From Perkinsus olseni (Eukaryota > Perkinsozoa > Perkinsida), in the NCBI GenBank assembly GCA_013115125.1, contig JABANN010000429.1, positions 1-29,771 on the forward strand: 29,771 bases of DNA, given 5' to 3'. Below the pieces are notes generated by a model that had not been told where the DNA came from, did no database searches, and worked only from the letters and a program-made list of their open reading frames with translations. Both the position numbers and the translations under genes were made by a program. Every line of letters begins with the position of its first letter. Position 1 is the stretch's first letter. This document shows, one piece after another, positions 11,368-20,932 of the stretch.

Positions 11368-12832
11368 GTAAACGTCATCATAATCCTCCTGCACTGTCTA
11401 CTTTTCTACAAGGGGTATGCTGCCGTGGGCAGTAGTGATGAAGACGAGAGTCTGGTGAGGAGATGGTTAACCGGCATGATCAACAGCCTTGGGAGCTCCG
11501 GTGGTATTCGGATACCCCAGGTAAATGCTTGACGCCCCCTACTGTTAACTGCCGTCACTTGAAGCGCTTACCTGGGGCGTTGCATATCTTTTTACATGTC
11601 CGTGTTCACGGAAAACCAACTGGACTGAGAGGATACGATGATCAGATAAGCTTATGATTCTTCCTTCAGGAAACACGAACAAGTCACCAATTGAAGAACA
11701 TATACCTGCCCGGGGTCCAGGTGAGTTACCCTGATCGCACCCCTCAGGCATTATGAACTCAAAGCTAGAGCTTCCTTCTTCAGTATCAGCTCGGGGAGGA
11801 GATAGTCATCGTCGAGGATAACGGGCAGCTGAAGACCATCTCAATTTTGACCGACTTCGCCCGGATCGAATCCATATACGAGTAGGAGCAAATTGCTCCG
11901 AGCAATCCCAGGCGCAATCGTCATATCTCGTACTCTCCTCGTGCCTCAGGAGCGACGGATCGGAATCCCTCCGTTATACAGCGATTTCAGACGAGGACGT
12001 TATGCGCCTTCTCTCGGCAAATCGTGTGACAACTGACTTCAATTTGACAGCGACCTCTGACCCCGATCAGAAAGGCGATGCTTCCAAGCCTCCAAAATTG
12101 AGGAAAAGCTTGAAAGAGCATCTCACGGAGGGAATATACGAACAGATCAAAAGAGATTACGAATCTGTGAAGAAAAGTCGACATGTCTGTCGAGTCACTT
12201 CTACTCGAGCGCCCTACCTTTCACTGACAGCGTACAGCACACCGCAAGTACTGCGCGATCGGAATACGCTCCCTCTCGAATTTTGCAGCCAAGAGCAGCA
12301 GCTTGGTTGCACTGGAGATCTCGTCCGTTTTCAGATAGAGGTTGTATCTGAATTAACTCTCACTATGAGGAACTTAGAGGAAGGTTTCAGACTGAGTTCC
12401 CTCAAGGCCGAGCTCAGATCAGGGAACATCAGGTAGGTCGTGCGCGCCGTTGAAATGAAGTATCTTTGCTTAGCTTTGTATGTAGACGGCCCTGTTCAGA
12501 ATCTTCTTCACCCTCCGATGTTGTGTTCTTTCAGAGACTTCCACTTCTATTTCGACAGTCGCAAGCTTCGGGACATGCATGCGCATGCGGGAGTTGGCCC
12601 GGTTGAACCCTCGGATTTTCATACGCTGTGTGTCGAGCAATTGAAACTATTCGCGAAACACGTCGCCCTTCGGCGTGGTATCAATTTCAATACTTTCCGC
12701 AAAGAGCTTTATGCTGAGCTTGTGCTCGTGTGGTTGACGGAGAGGTCCTTCGTTTACCCCCGAAACCCAAGATTCGCGAATGACTTGACGGCGCCTCACG
12801 TGGCGGGTATGAAAGTGAGGGCGAAAGATTGA
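11368..12832 (+). pseudogene. Secreted-family copy C, start lost
   Basis: Homologous exons: 11368-11520 (partial), 11784-11881, 11950-12184, 12335-12432, 12535-12832, about 293 codons. Exons 2 to 5 are open with proper splice sites and conserved motifs: YQLGEEIVIV, ILTDFARIES, VKKSRH, GFRLSSLKAELR, LCVEQLKLFAKHVALRRG, LYAELVLVWL and RSFVYP. Homology to exon 1 begins around VNVIIILLHCLLFYKG, but the ATG and the leader seen in A, B and D are absent, replaced by unrelated repeat-rich DNA. It may be a 5'-truncated pseudogene, or it may use a new upstream start. Intron 3 (150 nt) is a multiple of three with no stop, so it could be read through. The open later exons suggest the loss is recent or that the copy is still used. 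Confidence 0.65.
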
Positions 12833-13619
12833 GGAAGACCACCGGGAGTGGAAACTTCTTACAGTTCCTGTTTGGAGCCTTGACTCAGTTAGGAATTTTG
12901 TATGGATGTTTTTGACGAATTTGCTGATGTACTCAGTTCGAGCGGTTGTTGAGTTGACTAGTCTCCATCAGCAGGAGCCACCTAAGGCTGTCATTATTCA
13001 CGCAGCATTCACGGAGCGCGGTGAGGGTCCGGATGCGCTAGCTGGCAGTGGTGATGAAGCGATGAGAAGGAGATGGTTTAGCGGTGCAATCAACGGCTCG
13101 AAGGGGTATATTGAAGCAGGCAGCCGAGTCCTGCCTGCACGCTCGGAATCTCGGGTGATGACACGATATTCAGGAAGTACGACGGCACGTGCGTCGTACT
13201 TTTTTGCGCTTCTGTCCGCCATGAACTGTTCATGATAAACACAAGTACACGAGTAGCCAGCGGGTACGCAAAACACAGTCCATATCACATGAGTAACTTA
13301 CTCTCGATTTACAGCCAACCGACCAGTACTCGTGCTCTGGGGCCCATCGCGCTCCGGAGTCGGCCTGGCAGCGGTATCGTCCAGCAGTACCTGTCAGTCA
13401 TGTAGATCACACAATCAAGTACTGCCTAAGTGGCCTCCCGCCGCACCCCTACCTGGTGCCGCCTTCACTGCAAGCTCACTGGAGGTACTGCATCTTTCTC
13501 CGTCGATTTGTGCGCTACTTATCGTGCGGCGAACGATTCCACCGTCTCCTCAGCCGAGCGGGAGGCCCTCACCGGGGTCCGCGTGCACTCGAGCCACGAG
13601 CCGATATCTACAAGAGCGA
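12833..13619. other. Spacer between copies C and D
   Basis: Contains a degenerate extra first exon of the secreted family (listed separately). From about 13430 to the D leader one frame stays open and reads on through the leader into exon 1 of D; it matches no family I can name. Nothing else is supported. Confidence 0.45.
12986..13104 (+). pseudogene. Degenerate first exon of a fifth family copy
   Basis: The stretch AGSGDEAMRRRWFSGAINGS aligns with VGSSDEDESLVRRWLTGMIN of copy C, with a small deletion in the acidic part; the preceding signal-peptide region is barely recognisable. No matching exons 2 to 5 follow before copy D starts. I read it as the remnant of another array unit. Confidence 0.55.
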
Positions 13620-13668
13620 CACTCACTGGCTCTCCCCCCAGCCGAACCTCTTCGCTTCTGCCACGGCA
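13620..13668 (+). promoter_or_regulatory. Conserved 5' leader of copy D with candidate trans-splice acceptor
   Basis: Same block as before copies A and B, with one extra C in the pyrimidine tract, an AG at 13640-13641 and the identical 27-nt leader up to ATG 13669. Confidence 0.55.
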
Positions 13669-15137
13669 ATGCCTCACCCCTCGATCGTCATCATGTTGTT
13701 CCTGCACTGTCTGCTCTTCTACAAGGGGTATGCTGCCGTGGGCGGTAGTAATGAAGATGAGAGTCCGGTGAGGAAATGGTTTAGTTATATGATAAACAGC
13801 TTTAAGAAGTTCACTGGCTCTCAGAAGCCGCGTGTAAGTGCAACTGATGTCCAATAATGTTGCAATTGTCACTCATAGTCGCTATTTTGCCTGTGCTATG
13901 AAATACGCTTCGTAATAGACCGACCTCTCCGATTGGCGTGTTGGGTATGATCGATCGTGATCGGAATGGTGACGTTCAGTACCGTCAGTGACTCCGTGTG
14001 TGCTCTGATATTAACTCGCTGTTCAGGAGGAAGCCAGGCCCCAACACCGAATGAAGACATTCTATCAGTCCGGAATGAAGGTGTGTCGTTCTCAGTGCAT
14101 AGACATCCCAGGGTACGATCTTCCTCATTCAGTACCAGCTCGGCGAAGATATCACCGCCATTCCAGAAAAAAGAATTTCGGAAGTTCCAATCTTGACCGA
14201 CTTCGCTTGGCTCGAGCAACTACCCGAGTAGACACCGCCCCGGGTCAACTTTCACGCCCCATCCCTCTAAATGTGTCGGGGACGACGGATCACGAAAGCG
14301 TCGATATGCAGCGATTGTTGATGACCAAGTCATGCGCGGTTTCCTGCTGCAAACGCAACTCAACGTCAGCCTGAGCACCGGCGGAGGGGAAGCTTCCGCG
14401 CATCCGGCTTCGGAGAGGACATTGAAGGAGAATCTTCTGGAAAAGATAAGCAGCCAGCTCGCTGATGAATACGCGACCTTGAAGAAGAGCCGACATGTTT
14501 GCAGCGCTCGTTCGATTCGGATCTTCAAAACCTCGCGTTCCGGGAGTCATGTAGCACTAGAAAGCGTTATTATAAAGCTTAGATCTTGTTTTTCAGCCCG
14601 CGTCTGTGTCTGAGATAACACTCACAATCGATACAACCGACAGGAGTTTCAGAGTTAGCTCCTTGATGGCGGAGCTCAGAAGAGGAAACTTCACGTGAGC
14701 TAGGGGTCCGTTTGAGCTGAACTCCCCTGCCAGAAAAGTCCGTAGGCAGCGCTGGTCGAAACATTCGCTGATGGTCGGCAAGTCTTTTGTTTCTCAGAGA
14801 TGTCGACTTCTCTTTTAACCAACATAAGCTACAGGAGATGCATTCGTACGCGGGTATCCTGTCAGAGCGATCCTCATCGAGGCAGTTGGGTAGGGGACAA
14901 CTGCAGACGATCTGCGAGGAGCAGCTCAACTTGTTCGCAAAATTTGTGGCACCCCGGCGCGGCGTTATCTTCGATACCCTCCCCAAGACTCTGTATGCCG
15001 AGCTTGCGCTCATGTGGCTAACTAATGGCTCGTTCGTTTACCCGGATCGACCAGCATTCAGCGACATCTTGTGTAAGGACGTGGTTCGCGCTCGTGGGTT
15101 TGATGTGTCTGTGCGCGGGACGGGAACGTACCAGTGA
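13669..15137 (+). CDS. Secreted protein of unknown function, family copy D
   Basis: Five exons by homology: 13669-13833, 14133-14227, 14280-14496, 14597-14694, 14798-15137, giving about 304 aa. The signal peptide (MPHPSIVIMLFLHCLLFYKG) is followed by GYAAVGGSNEDESPV. Exon 2 has YQLGEDI and PILTDFAWLE. Exon 3 has RYAAIVDDQVM and ends LKKSRH at a GTTTGC donor. Exon 4 has SFRVSSLMAELRRGNFT. Exon 5 has KLQEMHSYAG, CEEQLNLFAKFVAPRRG, LYAELALMWL and GSFVYPDRPAFSDIL. One defect: at the intron 2 acceptor the CAG of the other copies has become CGG (14276-14279 reads GTCGG into the exon), and no nearby AG keeps the frame. The gene may be mis-spliced, use a non-AG acceptor, or be an early pseudogene. 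Otherwise it is intact. It is the last plus-strand gene before the convergent strand switch. Confidence 0.7.
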
Positions 15138-15648
15138 CTGTGGAGAATTCCTCCGTATTTTTTTCGAACCCTGTACTCAGCGTAAATTTACATGTTCTAC
15201 TTTAACAGTTGCAGAGAGCTCTCATAAATTCGCTCCGTCCTCCTGAGTGCTGTCGCGTGGGTGAGTGTCAGCTATACGTTAGCTCAAGAGGGAACACCAA
15301 GAACCGCCCACATGAACTATGAAAGGTTTCGCCTGGGGCGTTCGATTGTGGACAATAACATGTTCAGCGGTAGAACGGAAAAGAAGTTAAGAAAATCGAA
15401 AAACTGGAAGGTTGCTCGTCATCAGCATTCGAGGAATACATCTCCCGCCTCAAGGGTGTTGCTCAACACTATTTCCACTCTAGGTCATACACAGATACGC
15501 GCGTCAGTTACATGCAAGCTGAAAATTCCAGAGGCCGTGATAACAGCTAGTGAAAGTTGCGCCATAATACTCGACGTACGACTCGTTCTCGGAGACTATT
15601 GTGAAGTGCCGACCTCCCCAACCGAACTGTGAACTCAACCGATCAGTG
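15138..15648. other. Convergent strand-switch region
   Basis: Lies between plus-strand copy D and the minus-strand methyltransferase. An open frame at about 15261-15632 has no ATG at its start and no known similarity. The block 15625-15690, related to 8416-8478, begins here. Presumably both genes' 3' ends and polyadenylation signals lie here; I cannot point to them. Confidence 0.45.
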
Positions 15649-15690
15649 CTAAGAGAAACTCGAATGAACTTTCTTCTGTGGCGGCCTGAA
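15625..15690. repeat. Second copy of the block at 8416-8478
   Basis: Overlaps the last exon and stop of the leucine carboxyl methyltransferase gene. Related at about three quarters identity to the block downstream of copy A. Confidence 0.6.
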
Positions 15691-17679
15691 GGATACGTTC
15701 TCCTTCGTTGTGCTTGCAAGGAGGACGAAATAGTGCCGCCTGAGGGATGAACTCATCACCATCAGCAGCAGCACGCCCTGACGACTCCCTCACATCATCA
15801 GCTGCCACTCTTCAATCTCGTCGAATATTTCCAAGTGGGCTACTCTGATCTGCTCATCCATGTCGACCATCTACGATCGAATAATCACCGTCACTTTCCC
15901 GAGGCCCCGCCGAGCCCTCACCAGAATGTCGTCGTACACCGTGAGCATATCCTCAGCAACGCAATACTTGAACCCTCGTGCTTCATACCGTTGCCGTTGT
16001 GACTCCACCGTTGGGTACCTAAGCTCAGAGGACGGAAATCCCAATCGGGTAAAGAGATTCGGACCCACTTGTCGAGCCCTAACAGGGGACATCCTCGGTT
16101 CTTCAGATTCTCCATCATAACACGGCCAAAAGGGTCATCGGGGTTGCACTGCTCATAGCTGCAACGAAAAAGAATAGAATCTTTTCCCCTACTCTCACGA
16201 CAAAACTCACGCCAGCACTCGGGCCTCCGCCTCCTTGACGGAGCCGCTCATCCATGACAGCAACCTGTCGCTGGACTCCGGCGGCATGTACCTGACAGTG
16301 AATGTCCCTGCAGCGAAGACGGTATTACGAGGAAGGCCTACACAAGCACGCACTCGGCGATGTACATAGTCGGTACCCCGACGGTTTGGAAACCTGAGGT
16401 GGACCAATGGGCAGTATGCTTAAGGGCAGAAGTCGGTCGTACCAATCTCCGCAAGGGCAGCGGAAACCGTCTCGACTGATCTCAGATCGCAGCAGGCCGA
16501 TCTGTACTCGTCCGCTCGGATGCATCGCGCGCCGCAACCTGAAGACCGTATCTTGCCCACCCATGATGGATGCAAGGTTAACGACGACAGCAGTACAACT
16601 CAGGTGCGTAGCAATTTCGTACTTTCGGAAAAAAATCTCATTTTTTGCGACTTGCATATTTGGTTCACCCAGTACTAACGTATGGCAACGTCTCAAGCCG
16701 CCAGAAGAGCGTCCACGTCCCACCTGGGCGCCCCAGACGACTCACCGTCCTTGACTAGCAAATCATCATCACCCTTAGAATTCCCAAGGCAACTCCATAG
16801 GGCCTCTCGCCTCATTACCATACCTAAAGCGGCAACATCAGTGAAACGGTGGACGATAAAATTGCATCGCCGATCGCCGGAGCGCTTACTCGATTTCCGG
16901 TCCACTACTTCAGGCATGTCAAGCTCGAGATACCTGGCGCTGAATCAGGAATATTTCGGAACAACCTTCGCTACCCGAGTCGGATTCCCTTCACCTCCTC
17001 TTGTTCCCTCAGCCACCAGTAAGTGGTGTCCAGCCCGGCTCCGAGGGAGACTATCTGACATAACGTGAGGTTCAGCGAGCAAGCACATCTGCAGGCGCCG
17101 AGTTAATGTGAGAAGTGTCGCTAGAATCGTACGGGATTCAACTTTGGACCGCGGTTGCGATCGGCTATAGGTATTGACTGTGTCTACCATTCCCTGGGTC
17201 TACCTGTACCGTATCTTTGCCACCCTTCTTGGCATCATCGATAAAGTTTAGTATAGCATCCCGCATGGCCTGCACTCTAGCGAAGTAACCCCGGTTAATG
17301 ACAGGCTGACGATGAGCACTGTGACTGAAATCACGAACAGTCCGTACACAGGGGAACGCCTTAACTCCACTGCTACCGGCACATCTGCATAATATACGGG
17401 TCGCTGTAGTAACCCTTACTGACGGCACTCCACTTGCTCTCAGCAGCCTCGTCTGCTGTCCTTTGGATCTGCCAGGCAAGGCCATGATAACCATTCCTTC
17501 GACCTACCCGATACTACCGGTTCCTCATCCCCTACTCCACCACAGCTGAAGACGGGCGCCTCCCTTCCTCCGTCTCCTGGCGGGAAGTCCCCCATGGACG
17601 CCGATGATGAGCGGCCTCTTGCAGACGTTGGGGGTATTGACTCGTCCAAGGTAGTGTCCTCTCCTATAGTCGGTAACAT
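15649..17679 (-). CDS. LCMT1: Leucine carboxyl methyltransferase (PP2A methyltransferase)
   Basis: Methylates the C-terminal leucine of the PP2A catalytic subunit using S-adenosylmethionine. Exons, 5' to 3' on the minus strand: 17679 to about 17541, 17452-17377, 17324-17204, 17054-16975, 16933-16746, 16538-16443, 16393-16342, 16291-16211, 16158-16069, 16018-15895, 15870-15794, 15739-15649, giving about 404 aa. Family blocks in order: SAVSKGYYSDPYI, PVINRGYFARV, the SAM-binding VSLGAGLDTTYWWLRE, YLELDMPEVV, YRSACCDLR, PTMYIAECVLVYMPPE, YEQCNPDDPFGRVMMENL, YPTVESQRQRYEARGF, LEIFDEIEEW and a C-terminal RHYFVLLAS. It is longer than the human enzyme (334 aa) because of a Ser/Gly-rich N-terminus and an insertion of some 40 residues after the VDRKSS stretch. 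The exon 1/exon 2 junction is uncertain; every later junction keeps phase with GT-AG sites. The family assignment is secure. Confidence 0.92.
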
Positions 17680-17683
17680 TGTA

Positions 17684-17927
17684 CTACAAAAAGGATACTG
17701 AGAGAAGAACTTCCCAGCATTCGTTGTAATAATTCAGAATGTCGTTAATCATGTCGTCTTGAATAAGAACTTGATCAACGTCAGTCTACTGGCGTCCCTG
17801 CACATCATCACCTCCATCGAAAGGCTCACACCGCCTTAACAATCTCTGTCACAGCGCCCAGAGCCCCCATGCGTCTCAAGGAATCAGCGAAAATGTAAAG
17901 GCCGTCAGTGAAGAACAATTTGAGCAT
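17684..17927 (-). CDS. Possible small two-exon gene, unknown
   Basis: Two exons (17927-17832 and 17785-17684) joined by a 46-nt GT-AG intron give 65 aa, from MLKLFFTDGLYIF to a stop 4 nt before the methyltransferase ATG. The peptide has protein-like composition (DDMINDILNYYNECWEVLL), but I do not recognise it. The frame is open upstream of the ATG as far as a possible acceptor near 17945, so this could be the tail of a longer gene. It might also be chance; support is only the open frames and splice sites. Confidence 0.3.
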
Positions 17928-18040
17928 GCCCGCGACCCTTGACTGAACTGAGAACGCAACCAATCGAACTTATGGCAGATGCTACTGGGGCTGTTCATAT
18001 ACTTTGGAAACATCATCAGCAGCAGGTATGTTGATAGTAT

Positions 18041-19120
18041 TTAATACTTATATTTCGTACCTGAAATCGAACAACTCCCGAGAGATTGAGTAAAAGGAAG
18101 CCTACTGTAGTCCTTCGGTGAGACAACTAAACCGCGCCCCTTCCTCGCTCCTCTGTAAATGACTTCGAGGATGTCAATGAATTCCTGACAAAACCCATCA
18201 GTCGCTAGTCCGAGTCCGGTAGCGCCAGAACCGACCTGTTTGTTGTTCATGGGCCAGTTGATCTTGTTATTGTTACCAGTACCCAAATCGATCATCATAT
18301 GCTTGTTCCTGTAACGGAGACCGGCAGCCTCATCCACGCCCAGCAAAGCACTACTATGAAACTCAAGAATTCCGCTAGTGCCACTGATTCTCCCGAGCTC
18401 CGAACAGTTACGCGGCGAGTTTTCTCATGAAGCTTGAGATCACGGACAGCCCACATGTGCGAGATAGCTTTTCGACAGTGACCTCCACGAGTCCAGTTTC
18501 ACAAAAATGGCTAAACTGTCGACGGGACTTCTGTGGAGCACATTTTTGCCTTTTGATTTCAGTAGCTCGAACGCGGCCGTTACAGAGATCGCACGGTAAG
18601 CAACAGAATCGAAGCAAACTTACCGATAGAAAAACATGACTGTTACAGGGTCATACAGCTCATACATTGTATTGAAATCAGGGACCTCCCTGGTGTCAAC
18701 CTGAAAAAAGACATCTGTGGGATTCGAACCGGGGACCTTCTCCTACCAAGTATATAGCTGCGAAGTTCTTGACATCCTCCGCGCAGTTGTAGAGGACCTC
18801 ATCCATTTGCATGCATTGGGGATCGTAGTCATGACCGAACCTACATGGTAGCTTCACATCACTCAAACCAGTACGGACGCTAACGACCTGCGAACTCGAC
18901 CTCGACTTAAAACAATACACGAGCGCACAGCGAAGATTCTTTCATCAGGAACTCGCTATTAACGAGCCCATTGGCCGGCGGTTTTTGATTCCATCATAAG
19001 CTGCGAGCACTCTGTAGTTTCTCCCAGTCCTTACCGTATGCAGACCAGTCGTTCCTCCTCCCCTAGGATGGCCTGGTCGACAGCCCAGCCAGAGTGGAGA
19101 TGGGGTAGCATGTACGCCAT
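18041..19120 (-). CDS. DIM1: U5 snRNP thioredoxin-like protein DIM1
   Basis: DIM1 (TXNL4A in animals) is a thioredoxin-fold component of the U5 snRNP needed for pre-mRNA splicing. Six exons on the minus strand, 19120-19035, 18840-18747, 18700-18624, 18308-18236, 18184-18106 and 18060-18041, give exactly 142 aa, the usual length of the family. Start MAYMLPHLHSGWAVDQAIL; then FGHDYDPQCMQMDEVLY, IYLVDTREVPDFNTMYELYD, VTVMFFYRNKHMMIDLGTG, NNNKINWPMNNKQ and RGARKGRGLVVSPKDYSTKY. As in the family, the thioredoxin active-site CxxC is absent (DPQC instead). The intron after exon 3 is about 315 nt; others are 45-194 nt. Its last exon encodes only five residues plus the stop. All phases agree, so I am very sure of this model. 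Confidence 0.97.
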
Positions 19121-19256
19121 AGTGACAAGAGATAAGCGTAACAACACTGAGAATGCAAGAGTCACCACGGCAGATAGTAAACACGAAAAAATGTAGTGGA
19201 AAGCATATAACAAATACTGACAGCTAATGGTATACAACATCAACACAGGCGTGACA

Positions 19257-20932
19257 TCAGGAGCTCTCCGATACTTGACCGTACAAACACAAAAATACGC
19301 CGAATAAGATCAACATGCTACCCATTGACGTGTACCTACACGAGAGGAGGCTCATGAGAGCTGCTGATCGAGGGTGCACCAACCTGTCTGGGAGAGTCTT
19401 GTTGAGACACAGGGCTTCTGTGAGGGCTGTAAATCCGAAGGAAAGGGAATTCGCCGCGGGCACTGCTATGGACAGATCGTGACTACCTGAGATCAACGAC
19501 CGACAAATCTTGAGGAAGCACTTGAGTTACTATCGAGTCGCTAATATACACAGACAGCCTGTGGCACAGAGCGTTTATAAAAAATGTGTGCGGGTTCCTC
19601 GAGGTTATTGTGATTCGTGAACGACTCGTCATGACAGTGTTTCGTCATTGTAAGTGATACGGCTGAAACTGGCAATCTAACACAATGATACGCAAAACAG
19701 AGATCTAGTATATTTCCCCTGCGCCGTACAGGAGAACTATACGTTCCAGCGAGTAGTCCTCCTCGGTTTGGGAGTTCATTCTCTCTCATCGAGCAACGCG
19801 ATGGGAGTTCGTCAACCCATGACAGCAGGCATCGAACTTCATTGGCTTCGCTGTCTCGCTTGTGAACAACGTCTTTCAAAGTTCGCAGTGCCTTCTTGTT
19901 CACGCTCTCTCTTCTATCCAAAAGCATTTTAATACTGGAATATCTGCTTTTCTCAACTCGACTCGGAATGAGGCACCAAGACCGCCGTTTATTGCTGAAG
20001 CGACGTTGGTCTCCCCGCTCTCGAACGTCTCGAAAGAATAGACCATCACGTTCGAGAACCGCCACGGCAGCAAGCCATTCCCTGACTGAATCAACAACTT
20101 GCTGGCTTTCATCAAGTGTTCTCTGAGTAGTATCAGTGTGCGCAGAGTAGACACCTTGAGACTCGCACGTCGGGACCGAGCCAGAGTGCCGGCTACGCAG
20201 AAGGCCGTCTCAGCGGAAACCGTGCTCGCCGGTTTACTGCTCAACGCCTAAGGGAGCCTCTCAAACATCGGCATGTCCGCCCAACTCTGCCCAATCCAGA
20301 ACTGCTCGATATTTCAAAATCTTACATCCAGAACACGGAAATGTAACAGCAGCCAAAGCATGGCCGGACTACCCTCGTTCTATGAAACGCATCGCCCGCA
20401 ACCATGCAGGCCCATAGATGCGTCACCCCAGGGCAGGCTTCCGGAACCATATGATGTGATTTGACTCTAGGTGGTACTGGGTATCACCACTGACGTGCAG
20501 AACCCGACGCACGGGCTCGAACGGGGGATCTCGCGGCGGCAGCCTCCAGGCCATGTAACGCCAAAAGGTAAGCTCATCGATATGCTAGAACAACGTAGTA
20601 CTAAGAGCCTATCTGGTCGAATGGCTCACAAAACAGTCCATGAAAATTTATATGAAGGGAGCTCCACTCGGCCATTTTTCACTTTAGCACTCACCTAATA
20701 AATAGTAGTAGCCTACCGATCCTGCCTGGTTTATCGCGTACGCCAACAGGAACTTCCATCTTAACAGTAGCCGCCAGAGGCCCAGAAGAATCTGTCGCCA
20801 CTTCGGCAAGCAGAGCTCTTCGGGACTGAGCGAGTCACTCGAAGCATCTTTCAAAAAGGGCGTTGTAGACCCCCAAAGGAAACCGACCAGTAGGAAGGAC
20901 AAGAAAGTCTGCCCAGCTGATGATGATGCCAT
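19257..20932 (-). CDS. TMEM234: TMEM234-like membrane protein (DMT superfamily)
   Basis: A small four-helix membrane protein related to the EamA/DMT transporters; the function of TMEM234 is poorly known. Exon 1 is 20932-20695: MASSSAGQTFLSFLLVGFLW, then GSTTPFLKDAS, WKFLLAYAINQAGSVGYYYL. Exon 2 is 19486-19257: GSHDLSIAVPAANSLSFGFTAL, then MGSMLILFGVFLCLYG. The motifs WGSTTPFLK, NQAGS and VPAANSLSF match the family's WGGTQPLLK, NQCGS and VPICNSLA. Length is 155 aa, or 139 if a 48-nt in-frame GT-AG stretch (19383-19336) is also removed; removing it takes out residues that fit the family poorly. The 1.2-kb intron is far longer than its neighbours' and contains a hAT transposase relic. Confidence 0.85.
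20100..20310 (-). mobile_element. hAT DNA transposon relic (transposase C-terminus)
   Basis: Minus-strand reading from 20244 gives KPASTVSAETAFCVAGTLA then RSRRASLKVSTLRTLILLREHL, which matches the hAT C-terminal dimerisation region (typical form PASSVASERAFSVAG...KRNRLSP...LLRENL). Just upstream a shifted frame reads WAELGGH and then MFERLP before a stop, consistent with a decayed continuation. The rest of the transposase and its terminal repeats are not recognisable. It sits inside the TMEM234-like intron, on the same strand as the gene. It is dead: only a fragment, with at least one frameshift and one stop. Confidence 0.7.

Noticed and set aside
12185-12334. Reading intron 3 of copy C as coding
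   Set aside because: It is open and in frame, but the matching introns of A, B and D are not multiples of three and are not conserved beyond the donor, so an intron is the better model.
13430-13668. Open segment upstream of copy D with a PX-domain-like look (LPPHPYLVPPSL, FLRRFVRYL)
   Set aside because: The resemblance is weak, key PX residues are not visible, and the frame simply runs into the leader of copy D.
15261-15632. 123-codon plus-strand open frame after copy D
   Set aside because: No ATG start, no signal peptide or family motif, and it runs into the opposite-strand methyltransferase end.
18715-18746. tRNA-like T-arm on the minus strand (GGTTCGAATCCC)
   Set aside because: It lies in the 46-nt intron 2 of DIM1, the T-stem does not pair and there is no room for a tRNA body.
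19541-20065. 174-codon minus-strand open frame
   Set aside because: No ATG-plus-family support; it overlaps the hAT relic region in another frame and matches nothing known. Mentioned only as unexplained.
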